Assembly: GCF_000733935.1 (NCBI RefSeq)
Contig: NZ_JPON01000001.1
Location: forward strand, 3,732,623 to 3,796,622
Direction: 5' to 3'
DNA: 64,000 nt
DNA from: Methylomarinum vadi
GTDB lineage: Bacteria > Pseudomonadota > Gammaproteobacteria > Methylococcales > Methylomonadaceae
Shown: positions 35,424 through 44,546 of the stretch, one piece after another
How the letters are laid out: every line of letters begins with the position of its first letter
How positions within the stretch are numbered: position 1 is the first letter of the stretch
Translations under genes and position numbers: made by a program
The notes under the pieces: model-generated
Told to the model about the DNA's origin: nothing
The model's database searches: none
The model's input: the letters and a program-made list of their open reading frames with translations, nothing else

Positions 35424-37167
35424 GAGGCTGTCGTAAAAGCCCCCCAACCAGCTACATACGGTAAAATAACCCTATCCAAACCTATTAGAAATAGATCAAT
35501 GGCAGCCGAAGTGAACATTAGACCCGTCAGGACATTGTATAGCGCCAAGCAATATTCGCTATTCGATGAATGCGAGGTTGAACCGTTACCTGAGTTGATC
35601 GCTCAATCGATCTCGAGCGAACCGATGGCCCGTTTTGAAGCGCCCGACCCGCGCGGCTTATCGATCAACGGTAAACCGCTCGGCGAACATCTGGAGCACG
35701 CCGGCTTAACCATCCCGTTGAAATTGCGCCCCTTCCTGCAATCGCTATCCTTCGCCGAGTTCGAAGCCCGTTATCGGCCCGGCGGGCGTCCGCCGTATGC
35801 GCCACGTGCGATGGTGGGGATTATTCTCTACGGCCTGTTACAAGGCATCAGCAGCCTGCGCGACTTGGAGCGTTTAGCTCGAGCCGATGTGGGGTGTTGG
35901 TGGCTAAGTGGCGGTATCATGCCGGATCACTCAGTCATTGGCCGTTTCGTCCATCAGCATGCCGAATCATTGACGACCGAATTTTTCGATCAACTGGCGC
36001 GTCGTACTTTGAAAGTCACAGGCTCAGGCACGACGACGTTGGCGGGCGACGGTACCGTGATCGAAGCCATGTCCTCCCGGTTTCAATTGATGAAGGAAGA
36101 AGCGCTCAAGCAAGCCTTGGCGCAAGCGCAGGAAGCCGCGCAAGCCAAACCCGACGATGCAGCGGCAAGCAAGCGGTTGAACCTATTGGAACAAGCCCAA
36201 GCCGAGCTAAAGTCTCGCCAGCAAAAACAAGCCGCCAAAGGCAAAGATCCGGCCAAGACCCAAGTACAAAGCAACGAGCCGGAGGCGGTATTACAGCCGC
36301 AAAAGAACTCCAAAGACTTTCGCGGCAGTTATAAACCGTCGGTATTGGCGAACGACAATCGAGTGATCGTGGCTTGCGACGTTCATCCTTCCAGCGAAAC
36401 CGAGGTGGTGCCGGGCTTACTGGATCGCGCCCAAGCCATGGGAGGCGTCGAAACAGCTCTGTTCGATGCTGGCTATTTCAGCAATGGCGTCTTGGATACT
36501 GCTGAGCAACACAACATCGAATTGCTTTGTCCGGAAGGCCAAAGTGAAGGAGACGATTGGAACAAACAATCCAACAAACAAATCCCCAAAAGCCGCTTTA
36601 TTTATCAGGCCGACGACGACACCTATCGCTGTCCGGGGCAACAACGCTTGACTCGCCGTCACACCTGCAAAGGCGGTAAAAGTGGCCGCGCTTATACCGT
36701 CTACGCCTGCGATGCCTGTTCAGACTGCCCGCTGAAATCCCAATGCACGCGTAGCGAGAGTGGTCGCACCCTCAAACGCTATGACAGCGATACCCAAAAA
36801 GAAGCCCTGCGCCTGAAAATGGACCAGCCCGAACCTCGGCAACGCTATCGACAGCGGCAGGCCATGGTGGAGCCCGTCTTCAGTCAGCTACGCGGTCGCC
36901 AAGGTTTGAATCGCTTTCGCCGTAAAGGTTTGGCGGGTGTCAAAGTAGAGTTCGCCTTGCACGCCATGGCTTACAATCTGAGCCGCGCCTTAGTGGCAGC
37001 TCTTTTTCGTGCTTTATATCATTGGCTTAGCCGGTTTATGAGCTCGTTTGACCGAATGGTCGACATTTGGCTGAGTTACACTACTGACTTGCCAACTTCG
37101 CCGACCGTGGAAAATACGGCCGGTTTCCAGTGGTAAATCAAAGAAATTGGGGTTTTACGACGCCCTC
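35424..37167 (+). mobile_element. IS1182-family element
   Basis: About 1744 bp, with imperfect terminal inverted repeats GAGGCTGTCGTAAAAGCCCC (left) and GGGGTTTTACGACGCCCTC (right), flanked by TTTCG on both sides (35419-35423 and 37168-37172). This looks like a 5-bp target duplication. It holds one transposase gene that appears intact, and it is inserted in the loop of a palindromic repeat. Confidence 0.8.
35499..37136 (+). CDS. IS1182-family DDE transposase
   Basis: A 545-residue transposase. The N-terminal DUF772-like region includes RPGGRPPYAPRAMVGIILYGLLQGISSLRDLERL. The DDE core shows Asp in TLAGDGTVIEA, Asp in TALFDAGYFSNG and Glu in RQAMVEPVFSQLRGRQGLNRFRRKG. A Gln/Ala/Lys-rich helical insert lies between the first Asp and the second (about 200-265). 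A Cys cluster (ACDACSDCPLKSQC, about 405-418) is typical of IS1182 members. The frame is full length and uninterrupted, so the element may still be active. Confidence 0.92.
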   Translation: MAAEVNIRPVRTLYSAKQYSLFDECEVEPLPELIAQSISSEPMARFEAPDPRGLSINGKPLGEHLEHAGLTIPLKLRPFLQSLSFAEFEARYRPGGRPPYAPRAMVGIILYGLLQGISSLRDLERLARADVGCWWLSGGIMPDHSVIGRFVHQHAESLTTEFFDQLARRTLKVTGSGTTTLAGDGTVIEAMSSRFQLMKEEALKQALAQAQEAAQAKPDDAAASKRLNLLEQAQAELKSRQQKQAAKGKDPAKTQVQSNEPEAVLQPQKNSKDFRGSYKPSVLANDNRVIVACDVHPSSETEVVPGLLDRAQAMGGVETALFDAGYFSNGVLDTAEQHNIELLCPEGQSEGDDWNKQSNKQIPKSRFIYQADDDTYRCPGQQRLTRRHTCKGGKSGRAYTVYACDACSDCPLKSQCTRSESGRTLKRYDSDTQKEALRLKMDQPEPRQRYRQRQAMVEPVFSQLRGRQGLNRFRRKGLAGVKVEFALHAMAYNLSRALVAALFRALYHWLSRFMSSFDRMVDIWLSYTTDLPTSPTVENTAGFQW

Positions 37168-37343
37168 TTTCGGGAGAAGGCTGAATGAGGGTCCATAAAA
37201 ACCGAATTTTGATGCGAATAGTATAGATCCCACGATTGAACCCAGTTTGGACCAGGCGCATGTTTTTTTTGCGGACGGGAAAGAATGACTGGCAATAGGC
37301 GTTTACAGCCCCTATTGTGCGGTATGACGATCGGATAATCCTT

Positions 37344-40019
37344 TCATGCGCGTAACAATTCTCTTAATTCGGCCAGGCAGGAGCCGCAGCCGGTTCCCGC
37401 GCCGAGATTTCGGCCTATCGCTTCGACATCCGTTAATTTCTGTTTCTCGATCGCATCGAGAATCGTTTTTTCGCCGATATTGAAGCAAGCGCAGACCGTT
37501 TTACCGACATCGGCTTGTCCTTGCGACGGTTTGCCGCTTAACAGGCTCAATCTTTCCGCCTGGTTTAATTGCGGTTTGTCGAACAGGTTCTGCAACCAAC
37601 CGGTATCGGGCAGGCGCCAATGGTCGGAGACGAAGACGCAGCTTTGCAAGCGGTCGCCGCCGATCTGCGCTGCCCGGTAAATGCCGGCCGCCTGGTCTTC
37701 ATATTCTATCCATTCCGGTAACCGTTCTGGATTGGCCTCCGGCAGCAACGATCGCGCCCAATGGGACAGGTCGTCGTGAGGGGTCCTGGTGGCGAGGTGA
37801 TAGAGCCAATAGCCGTTTCCCTTCACCTTGACGCGATAGTCGAATGGCGGTAATTGCAATGCCTGACGGCTCAGGATAAACAGATAATGGCGGGCGACGA
37901 AGGGAGACAACCACGCCGGCGTATGCTTGCTTTCCGGTTGGCCGGAAAAGGGGTCGACAACGGGATTGACCAGCGCGCCGACCCGTCCCCGGCTACACAA
38001 CTGTTCCGTCCAATGCATCGGTACGAACAAACTGCCCGGTTTCTGTTTCGGGGTGATGCTGGCGCGCCCAAGCATATTGCCCCAACGGCTGACGATCAGG
38101 GCCAGGCTGCCGTCTTCGATATTGGCTAGCTCGGCGTCGGTCGGATTCATTTCTACGAACGGTTCGGTTCTGTGGGCGTTCAAGCGAGGCGACAAGCCGG
38201 TTCGGGTCATGGTATGCCATTGATCCCGAATCCGGCCGGTATTCAGAATAAAAGGAAAATTGTCGGTAGGCGGATTGACAGGCGCTTTCCAACTCAACGG
38301 AACGAATTGGGCTTTGCCGTTGGCGGTGAGAAAACGACCGTCGCCGAACATGCGGGAGGCGCCCGCTTTCGTTTTCTCGGCAACCGGCCATTGTACCGGC
38401 TTCAAGCGCTCGTATTCCAGGTCCGACAATTCGCCGAGTCCCGCCAGATTGAACGCACGTCTGCCATGAGTATCGTCGTTTTCGAAGGCCGACAATGCCG
38501 CGTGTTCGCGGAATATCTCCGCGCTGGAGGCGAAATTGAACGCCTCGCCGAAACCCATGCGTCGGGCGACTTGGCAAATGATCCACCAATCCGGCCGCGC
38601 CTCGCCGCTTGACGGAAACAGGGGGCGTTGTCTCGAAATCCGTCTTTCGCAGTTGGTGACCGTGCCATCCTTTTCGCTCCAACCGGCGGCGGGGAGTTTG
38701 ACGTCGGCCCAAGCCGTGGTGTCGGTGGCGGCGATACAGTCCGACACGACCACCAATTCGCACTTGCTTAAGGCCTGTTTGACAGCGTCGGCATTAGGCA
38801 AACTAACGACGGGGTTGGTCGCCATGATCCAGACAGCCTTGACCTTGCCGGATGCCACCGCGTCGAAAAGTTCGACGGCTTTGAGTCCCTCGCGGTCGGC
38901 CACGCGATCGCTGTTCCAGAAGCGGGCAAGTCGCCGCACATGCTGGGGATTGTCCAGGTCCATATGCGCGGCCAAGGTATTGGCCAGCCCGCCGACTTCG
39001 CGTCCCCCCATGGCGTTGGGTTGGCCGGTCAACGAGAACGGCGAGGCGCCCGGTTTGCCGATGCGTCCGGTGGCCAGATGACAATTGATGATCGCATTGC
39101 ATTTATCGGAGCCGGAACTGGATTGATTGACCCCCTGCGAATACAGGCTGACCGTCTTGTCGAAGTGCATGAACCAAGCATAAAACTGCAATAAATCCGT
39201 CTGCGGCAAACCGCAATGTTCGGCCACCGAGGTCAAATCTCCGGCATCGCCGCGCGCGGCCCGCAAAGCCGAGGTAAAGCCATCGGTATGCGCCTCGATA
39301 AATTCCCTGTTCAGGCCATTGTGATCGGCCAAATAGCACAGTAAGCCGTTAAACAGGCGGACATCGGTGCCGGGCCGCAACGGCAAATGCAGGTCGGCTA
39401 GGTCGCAGCTGTCCGTCAGTCGGGGGTCGATGACGACGACCTTCAGGGCCGGATTGTTTTCCTTGGCCTTGTGGATACGTTGAAAGGCGACCGGGTGGCA
39501 CCAGGCGGCGTTGGAACCGATCAAAACCAGAAAATCGGCCAATTCCAGGTCCTCGTAATTGCCGGGCACGGTATCCGATCCGAAGGCGCGTTTATAACCG
39601 ACCACGGCGGACGACATGCACAAGCGCGAGTTGGTGTCGATATTGGCCGAACCGATGAAACCTTTCATCAGTTTATTGGCGACATAATAATCTTCCGTCA
39701 GCAATTGGCCGGACACATAAAAGGCCACGGCATCCGGGCCATGCTTGGCGATGACCTCGTTAAATCCGGTTGCGACGTGCGTCAATGCCCGGTCCCAACT
39801 GCAACGTTGCCCTCGGATTTCCGGATAGAGCAGGCGCCCCTCCAGCGTTACCGTGTCTGCCAGGGCGGAGCCTTTGGAACACAAACGGCCGTAGTTGGCC
39901 GGATGGTCTTTATCGCCGCGTATCTTTATTTTGCGCGTTCCGGCATCTTCGATCTCGGCTTCCACGCCGCAGCCGACGCCGCAGTAGGGGCAAGTGGTTT
40001 TAATGCTATTTTCATTCAT
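37344..40019 (-). CDS. nasA: Assimilatory nitrate reductase catalytic subunit
   Basis: An 891-residue molybdenum enzyme. It has an N-terminal [4Fe-4S] motif (CPYCGVGCGVEAEI...LCSKG), the molybdopterin core with SRLCMSSAV, and NADH- or ferredoxin-side electron entry through a C-terminal BFD-like [2Fe-2S] domain (CACFNIGEKTILDAIE and GAGTGCGSC at the end). It reduces nitrate to nitrite in the cytoplasm. No signal peptide is present, as expected for the assimilatory type. It follows nasC by 19 bp; the pair is transcribed from a sigma54 promoter through a leader with an intrinsic terminator. Confidence 0.95.
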   Translation of the reverse strand: MNENSIKTTCPYCGVGCGVEAEIEDAGTRKIKIRGDKDHPANYGRLCSKGSALADTVTLEGRLLYPEIRGQRCSWDRALTHVATGFNEVIAKHGPDAVAFYVSGQLLTEDYYVANKLMKGFIGSANIDTNSRLCMSSAVVGYKRAFGSDTVPGNYEDLELADFLVLIGSNAAWCHPVAFQRIHKAKENNPALKVVVIDPRLTDSCDLADLHLPLRPGTDVRLFNGLLCYLADHNGLNREFIEAHTDGFTSALRAARGDAGDLTSVAEHCGLPQTDLLQFYAWFMHFDKTVSLYSQGVNQSSSGSDKCNAIINCHLATGRIGKPGASPFSLTGQPNAMGGREVGGLANTLAAHMDLDNPQHVRRLARFWNSDRVADREGLKAVELFDAVASGKVKAVWIMATNPVVSLPNADAVKQALSKCELVVVSDCIAATDTTAWADVKLPAAGWSEKDGTVTNCERRISRQRPLFPSSGEARPDWWIICQVARRMGFGEAFNFASSAEIFREHAALSAFENDDTHGRRAFNLAGLGELSDLEYERLKPVQWPVAEKTKAGASRMFGDGRFLTANGKAQFVPLSWKAPVNPPTDNFPFILNTGRIRDQWHTMTRTGLSPRLNAHRTEPFVEMNPTDAELANIEDGSLALIVSRWGNMLGRASITPKQKPGSLFVPMHWTEQLCSRGRVGALVNPVVDPFSGQPESKHTPAWLSPFVARHYLFILSRQALQLPPFDYRVKVKGNGYWLYHLATRTPHDDLSHWARSLLPEANPERLPEWIEYEDQAAGIYRAAQIGGDRLQSCVFVSDHWRLPDTGWLQNLFDKPQLNQAERLSLLSGKPSQGQADVGKTVCACFNIGEKTILDAIEKQKLTDVEAIGRNLGAGTGCGSCLAELRELLRA

Positions 40020-40038
40020 GTCTTCAATTCCGCATGTT

Positions 40039-41262
40039 TCATTGGGCTTCGGCTGGAGCCGATTTGCCGAAAATCAAACCGTCCCGCATGCGGGAAACAT
40101 CCACATTATCCCGGATCAACTGTTGGAACCATGCGCTTTCGCTCGTGTCGCCGTACATTAGCATCCCGACAATCGTGTTATTCCGCAAGACGATCTTGCG
40201 GTAAATGCGCCGGGCATGGTCGATCAATAATTGAATCTCGGTATTTTCGTCTCCGCGATAATCGCCGATCGAAAACAGGTTGATGCCGCTCACTTTCAAT
40301 GCGGTAGCCGGGGCGATCGACCTGAAGGCGGCCTGGTTTTCGCCGGCGAGATTTCGGGCGCATACCTTGGCTTGTTGATAGACCGGCGCGACCAAGCCGA
40401 ACAATTCGCCTCTGTGCTGCACGCATTCGCCAATCGCATACACCCGCTCATCGCTGGTCAGCAAGCTATCTTTGACGATAATGCCGCGCTCGCAGCGCAA
40501 ACCGGCCGATTGCGCCAGTTCGATATTCGGCACGATGCCTGTCGCCATGATTAAAAGGTTTGCCGGCAATTCGCTGCCGTCGTCGAGTACGACCCCGGTG
40601 ATATGCTTGTCGTCATTGGTGACCGTGCTTATCGTCGTGCCGAGGCGGAATCGTACTCCTTTCGCTTCCAATTCCTTCTGCAGCATTGCCGCCGCGCATT
40701 CATCCAGTTGCTTGTTGAGAATATGTTTGGCGCGGTTGACGACCGTTACCCGCATGCCGCGTTGCAGCAAACCGTTGGCGGCTTCCAGCCCGAGCAGGCC
40801 GCCGCCCAACACGACGGCATGTTCATGCGTCCGCGACCGGTCGATCATGTATTCGACGTCGGCGATATCGCGGAAACCGATGACGCCTTCGACTCCCGCG
40901 CCGGGGATCGGCAGGATATGCGAGCGGGAGCCGGTGGCGATCAGCAGACGATCGTAATGTGTGCGGCTGCCGTCCCGCGCAATGACGAGGCGTTTGTCGC
41001 GATCGATCGCAATGATTTCTTGCTCGGGACCGCAACGCAATACGATTCGGTGCTCACGATACCAAGCCAGGTCGTGAATCATAATATCTTCGATCCGTTT
41101 GCCGCCATACAGGACCGGAGTCAACAGGATGCGATTGTAATTTCCGTAGGGCTCCGCTCCGAACACCGTAATCGCGAATTTATCCGCCGCGATACCCAGC
41201 AACTCTTCGATGCAGCGCATCCCGGCCATGCCGTTACCGATGACAACGAGTTTTTCTTTCAT
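40039..41262 (-). CDS. nasC: FAD/NAD(P)H electron-transfer subunit of assimilatory nitrate reductase
   Basis: A 407-residue flavoprotein of the NirB-N-terminal / rubredoxin-reductase type. FAD motif VIGNGMAGMRC is at the N terminus, VLGGGLLGLEAANGL is the NAD(P)H Rossmann motif, and VYAIGECVQHRGELFGLVAPVYQQA is the second FAD contact. It passes electrons from NAD(P)H to NasA (compare NasC of Klebsiella, NasB of Bacillus). It is the first gene after the sigma54 promoter at 41356-41371 and the leader terminator at 41275-41314. It lacks the C-terminal [2Fe-2S] and sirohaem domains of NirB. Confidence 0.88.
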   Translation of the reverse strand: MKEKLVVIGNGMAGMRCIEELLGIAADKFAITVFGAEPYGNYNRILLTPVLYGGKRIEDIMIHDLAWYREHRIVLRCGPEQEIIAIDRDKRLVIARDGSRTHYDRLLIATGSRSHILPIPGAGVEGVIGFRDIADVEYMIDRSRTHEHAVVLGGGLLGLEAANGLLQRGMRVTVVNRAKHILNKQLDECAAAMLQKELEAKGVRFRLGTTISTVTNDDKHITGVVLDDGSELPANLLIMATGIVPNIELAQSAGLRCERGIIVKDSLLTSDERVYAIGECVQHRGELFGLVAPVYQQAKVCARNLAGENQAAFRSIAPATALKVSGINLFSIGDYRGDENTEIQLLIDHARRIYRKIVLRNNTIVGMLMYGDTSESAWFQQLIRDNVDVSRMRDGLIFGKSAPAEAQ

Positions 41263-41274
41263 AACGTTTCACCC

Positions 41275-41314
41275 AAAAAAAAACGCCTTATCCCCCTTGC
41301 CGGGAGATAAGGCG
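41275..41314 (-). terminator. Leader terminator before nasC-nasA
   Basis: CGCCTTATC and GATAAGGCG (41284-41292 and 41306-41314) pair, and read leftward the stem is followed by nine T. It lies inside the leader, between the sigma54 promoter and the nasC start, so it must be bypassed for expression. Its 5' arm overlaps hairpin P2 of the leader. Confidence 0.85.
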
Positions 41315-41345
41315 CCATTGCCTAACACAGGAGCTTTCGTTAGCC
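41310..41345 (-). promoter_or_regulatory. NasT/ANTAR-type leader RNA hairpins (P1 and P2) of nasC-nasA
   Basis: Reading leftward, P1 is GGCT, loop AACGAA, AGCT (41345-41332) and P2 is AGGC, loop AATGGC, GCCT (41323-41310), separated by 8 nt. Both hexaloops have A at position 1 and G at position 4, the recognised ANTAR-binding signature. P2 uses bases of the terminator stem (41310-41314), so P2 and terminator cannot form together. Confidence 0.75.
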
Positions 41346-41355
41346 TCAATGTTGA

Positions 41356-41371
41356 TGCATTATCCAGGCCA
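41356..41371 (-). promoter_or_regulatory. Sigma54 promoter of nasC-nasA
   Basis: Reading leftward TGGCCTGGATAATGCA has the invariant GG-N10-GC of -24/-12 promoters (consensus TGGCACG-N4-TTGCA). Initiation about 12 nt downstream would place P1 at the 5' end of the transcript. Confidence 0.75.
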
Positions 41372-41493
41372 GCGAACTATTCTTAAAAAAAGTATTGTTC
41401 GATTAGCCGCGCGGGCTATCGTACGCACAATGCAAGCCGGGCCGGTCATTCGCGGCGACAGGCCGGCCTCGCCTTGATGGTGCGCGTGCACCG

Positions 41494-42090
41494 TTATTGT
41501 GTGCTATTCTGGTGCAACAGGTCGGCCATCGCCAGCACGTTTTTCGCCATTTCGCCGATCGTCAGGCTCCGTTCCATGGCCAGTTTGCGTAACGCATGGT
41601 AAGCCTGTTCTTCCGAATAATCCTGGGTCTTGATCAACAAGGCCTTGGCCTTGTCGATATCCTTGCGTTCCTCGAGCCGGTTTTTGGTTTTTTCCAATTC
41701 CCGCTTCAATGCCTGCTGTTCCTTGAAGCGGGCCATGGCGATGTCCACGATCGCCTTGATGCGCTTGGCCTCGAAACCGTCGACGATATAGGCGCTGACG
41801 CCGGCCTTGATCACCTTGTTGATGGTATCGGTGCTCTGGTCCTCGGCGAACATGATGACCGGTACGGCCTGGCGATGCTGGTTGATGGCGATGACCTGCC
41901 GCAGGACGGTATTTTCGGGGCGGTATAGATTTAGGATCACGATGTCCGGGTTCAGGGTATTGACGACCTCGGACAATTCCAAGCCGTTCAGATTCAACAC
42001 GGCGACCTCGTAACCGCATTTTTGCAGGATTTGCTGCAATACGTCGTCATCCTCCAACTCGTTGGCCACCAACACGTTCAACTTGCTCAT
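41494..42090 (-). CDS. nasT: NasT-type ANTAR antiterminator
   Basis: A 198-residue protein: receiver-like domain (about 1-120), a linking helix (FKEQQALKRELEKTKNRLEERKDIDKAKALL), and an ANTAR RNA-binding domain (KAKALLIKTQDYSEEQAYHALRKLAMERSLTIGEMAKNVLAM). In other bacteria NasT binds paired hexaloop hairpins in nitrate-gene leaders and prevents termination. The predicted phosphoacceptor is Asn54 (PDIVILNLYRPEN) instead of Asp, so phosphorylation is unlikely and control by a partner (NasS in other systems) would be expected. No nasS is in this window. It is the last gene of the nirB-nirD-phzF-transporter-nasT unit. Confidence 0.88.
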   Translation of the reverse strand: MSKLNVLVANELEDDDVLQQILQKCGYEVAVLNLNGLELSEVVNTLNPDIVILNLYRPENTVLRQVIAINQHRQAVPVIMFAEDQSTDTINKVIKAGVSAYIVDGFEAKRIKAIVDIAMARFKEQQALKRELEKTKNRLEERKDIDKAKALLIKTQDYSEEQAYHALRKLAMERSLTIGEMAKNVLAMADLLHQNSTQ

Positions 42091-42093
42091 GAC

Positions 42094-43572
42094 TCAATCC
42101 AGTTCGATAACGGCCAGCGTTCCGTCGGGCATGATTTCGGTGATCACGCTTTTCGGCTCATCCAGAAACACGACGGCCCCCAGCGACAGCAAGCAGAACA
42201 AGGCCAGAATCAGGAAAAAACTCGAGGCCGGCACGAAGGTCAGGATCACCAGAAACAGAATGGTTCCGGCATTGCCATAGGCGCCGACGATGCCGGCGAT
42301 TTGCCCCGTCATGGAACGCTTGACCAAGGGCACCACTGCGAATACCGCGCCTTCCGCGCCTTGCAGAAAGACCGAACAGAGCAACGTCACGGCAACTGCC
42401 AGAGCAATCGGCCAATTCGGCGAGATTTGCGACATCAAGACGTAGCTGAGGGTCAAGCCTGCACAATACAGGGTCAACGTCGATTTACGGCCAAACCTAT
42501 CGCTCAACCAGCCGCCCACCGGCCGGGCGACCAGATTCAACAACACGAAACAGGCCGCCAATAGGCCGGCGTCGACCAGGGTGATCTGTTGCGTGGCGTT
42601 GAAGGTCTGATAGAAAAAAATCGGCAACATCGACACCACCGCCAGCTTGGAGCCGAATGTCGCCAAATACAGTAGGCCCAGCACCAACACCTGGTTGAAT
42701 TTGAAACGGTGGACGATCGCCACCGGTTGGTTGAGACGTTCCGCATTCAAATCGACCGCTTTGTAGGCGTGGTAAAAGAACACGCTCCAAATCAGCAGAT
42801 TGGTCGTGACGACCCAAAAGTCCGATAACAACGCCATTTCCGGGCGGGACAGTTTCCAGACCAGCAACGACAACGCCCCGTACAGGGGAGCGATGGCGAA
42901 GATATACAAGAACAAATCGCGAATACTGGAAACTTCGAGAATCGCCGTGGGGCCGCGCTGCAGAAAATGCTTTTCATCCGGCAGGTTGCTGACGTTGACA
43001 TAATAAAGGCCGGCAAAACCCAACGATAACAAGCCGGTCAGGGCGATGGCGAAGCGCCAGCCGTTTTCGCCGCCGAAATACAAAGCCAGCCCCGGCAGCA
43101 GCATCGCGGCGACGGCCGAACCGCAGTTGCCCCAGCCGGCATAAATGCCCTCGGCGGTGCCCATTTGCCGCGAGGGGAACCAGTCGCCGATAATGCGTAT
43201 GCCGACGACGAAGCCGGCCCCGATGCCGCCCAACAGAAAACGCGCCCAGGCCAATTGAGCGAAACTGTCGGCCAGCGCGAACAGGAAGCACGGCAGGCTG
43301 CAGACAGCCAGCAACACGCTGTAGCTGAGGCGGGCGCCATAGCGGTCGACCAGTACGCCCACCAGCAAGCGTGCCGGAATCGTCAACGCCACATTCAACA
43401 ACAAGATGATGTTGACCTCCAATTGCGTCAAACCGACATCCTGCTGAATCATCAGCATCAACGGCGCATGATTGAACCAGACGATAAAACTGATCAAAAA
43501 AGCCAGCCAGCTCATGTGCAAAATTTTCATTTTGCCTCGCAGGCTGAACAGGTTGATTACGAATACGGGCAT
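42094..43572 (-). CDS. Nitrate/nitrite MFS transporter (NarK/NrtP family)
   Basis: The start at 43572 has AGGAA 6 nt upstream; the open frame extends further without a ribosome site. The product is about 492 residues with 12 hydrophobic segments. WFNHAPLMLMIQ, RFLLGGIGAGFVVGIRIIGDWFPSRQMGTAEGIYAGWGNCGSAVA (nitrate signature) and the second nitrate motif QGAEGAVFAVVPLVKRSMTGQIAGIVGAYGNAGTI are clear. It imports nitrate, possibly in exchange with nitrite. It is followed 3 bp later by nasT. It sits in the nirB operon, so this strain has both an MFS and an ABC nitrate uptake system. Confidence 0.92.
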   Translation of the reverse strand: MPVFVINLFSLRGKMKILHMSWLAFLISFIVWFNHAPLMLMIQQDVGLTQLEVNIILLLNVALTIPARLLVGVLVDRYGARLSYSVLLAVCSLPCFLFALADSFAQLAWARFLLGGIGAGFVVGIRIIGDWFPSRQMGTAEGIYAGWGNCGSAVAAMLLPGLALYFGGENGWRFAIALTGLLSLGFAGLYYVNVSNLPDEKHFLQRGPTAILEVSSIRDLFLYIFAIAPLYGALSLLVWKLSRPEMALLSDFWVVTTNLLIWSVFFYHAYKAVDLNAERLNQPVAIVHRFKFNQVLVLGLLYLATFGSKLAVVSMLPIFFYQTFNATQQITLVDAGLLAACFVLLNLVARPVGGWLSDRFGRKSTLTLYCAGLTLSYVLMSQISPNWPIALAVAVTLLCSVFLQGAEGAVFAVVPLVKRSMTGQIAGIVGAYGNAGTILFLVILTFVPASSFFLILALFCLLSLGAVVFLDEPKSVITEIMPDGTLAVIELD

Positions 43573-43634
43573 GACGCGTTCCTGAATAGCAATTGATTTG
43601 CTCGAAAGCAATATTCATTCCTATTGAAAATGGA

Positions 43635-44546
43635 TCAAACAAATAGGGTGCCTTCGGCGAAAATCACCGCTTCCCCGCCCACGCGCAGCGGCAACAATGC
43701 CTCGCCTTTATTGTCCATTTCGATGTTCAACACGCTGCGCCGGCTTTCCGCATCGCCCCGGTCCACGGCAAAGGTGTAAGTCCCCTTACGGGTAAAGTCG
43801 AAAGAACAGAGGTAGGCGGCAAAGGCCGGGATGGCGTTACCCACGGGCGGGTCTTCATGCAGGCCGATGTTCGGCCCGAGCAGGCGCAGATTGAAGTCGG
43901 CGTCCGGATAGGGGGTTTTAGGCGCGAACAGCAAAATTTCCTGAGCCGCTGTCTGCGGCGCCACCGATTGGCTCCAGGTCGCGTAGTTGAACCGGGCCTT
44001 GCGCACGCTGGCGTAATTCCATACCGGCACGACCAGAAAGGGAAATCCGCACGAGACCAGCCTGGGCGCGTATTTTTTATGATCGAGATCCGAAACCAGC
44101 AATGACAGGAAACCGGCCAATTCCTGGTCGCTGGGGGCGAAGCGGTCGACCACCGAAGCGACTTTGCGGGTGAATTGCACCAATGTGGGCCGGCCGCCGC
44201 TGGCCGATATGTTGACATCGACCGGACCCGATTTTTGTTCGAAAACCCGATGCGTTACCGGTTCGTTGAGTTGGATGTCGCCGCAATGCCCGAGCACATA
44301 AGCCGTCGCGATAATCGGATGGCCGGCGAAATCGATCTCGCCATGAGGGGTGAAGGTGCGCATGAAGCGCCGTTCCGTATTGGTTTCGGGATGAAAGACG
44401 AACACCGTTTCGGTCAGCGCAAACTCCTTGGCGATCGCCGCCATTTGCTCGTCGGACAATCCGTCGGCCCGGGGAACTACGGCAATCTGCGCGCCCCCGA
44501 ACAGCTCTCGGGTAAACACGTCTGTTATGAAGTATTTATAACGCAT
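43635..44546 (-). CDS. PhzF-family protein in the nitrite reductase operon
   Basis: A 303-residue PhzF-fold protein: VDVFTRELFGGAQIAVVP-like start, ALTETVFVF (family Glu45 position, in S/T-E-T), TPHGEIDFAGHP (conserved DFxGHP motif) and VGNAIPAFAAYL near the end. PhzF relatives isomerise or epimerise small substrates; the family Glu45 catalyses in phenazine synthesis. Its ATG overlaps the nirD stop, so translational coupling is likely. No phenazine genes are present, and its function in nitrogen assimilation is unknown. Family call strong, role open. Confidence 0.85.
   Translation of the reverse strand: MRYKYFITDVFTRELFGGAQIAVVPRADGLSDEQMAAIAKEFALTETVFVFHPETNTERRFMRTFTPHGEIDFAGHPIIATAYVLGHCGDIQLNEPVTHRVFEQKSGPVDVNISASGGRPTLVQFTRKVASVVDRFAPSDQELAGFLSLLVSDLDHKKYAPRLVSCGFPFLVVPVWNYASVRKARFNYATWSQSVAPQTAAQEILLFAPKTPYPDADFNLRLLGPNIGLHEDPPVGNAIPAFAAYLCSFDFTRKGTYTFAVDRGDAESRRSVLNIEMDNKGEALLPLRVGGEAVIFAEGTLFV

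Larger units (their letters stand above)
35386..37216. repeat. Palindromic genomic repeat split by the IS1182-type element
   Basis: Outer arms CGCATCAAAATTCG (35386-35399) and CGAATTTTGATGCG (37203-37216) are perfect inverted copies. Closer in, CCTTCTCC (35411-35418) and GGAGAAGG (37173-37180) are also perfectly inverted. Each inner arm is followed or preceded by TTTCG at the edge of the IS. Removing the IS and one TTTCG leaves an approximately 80-bp palindromic repeat with a TTTCG loop. A diverged, uninterrupted relative lies at 54966-55037. Confidence 0.75.
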
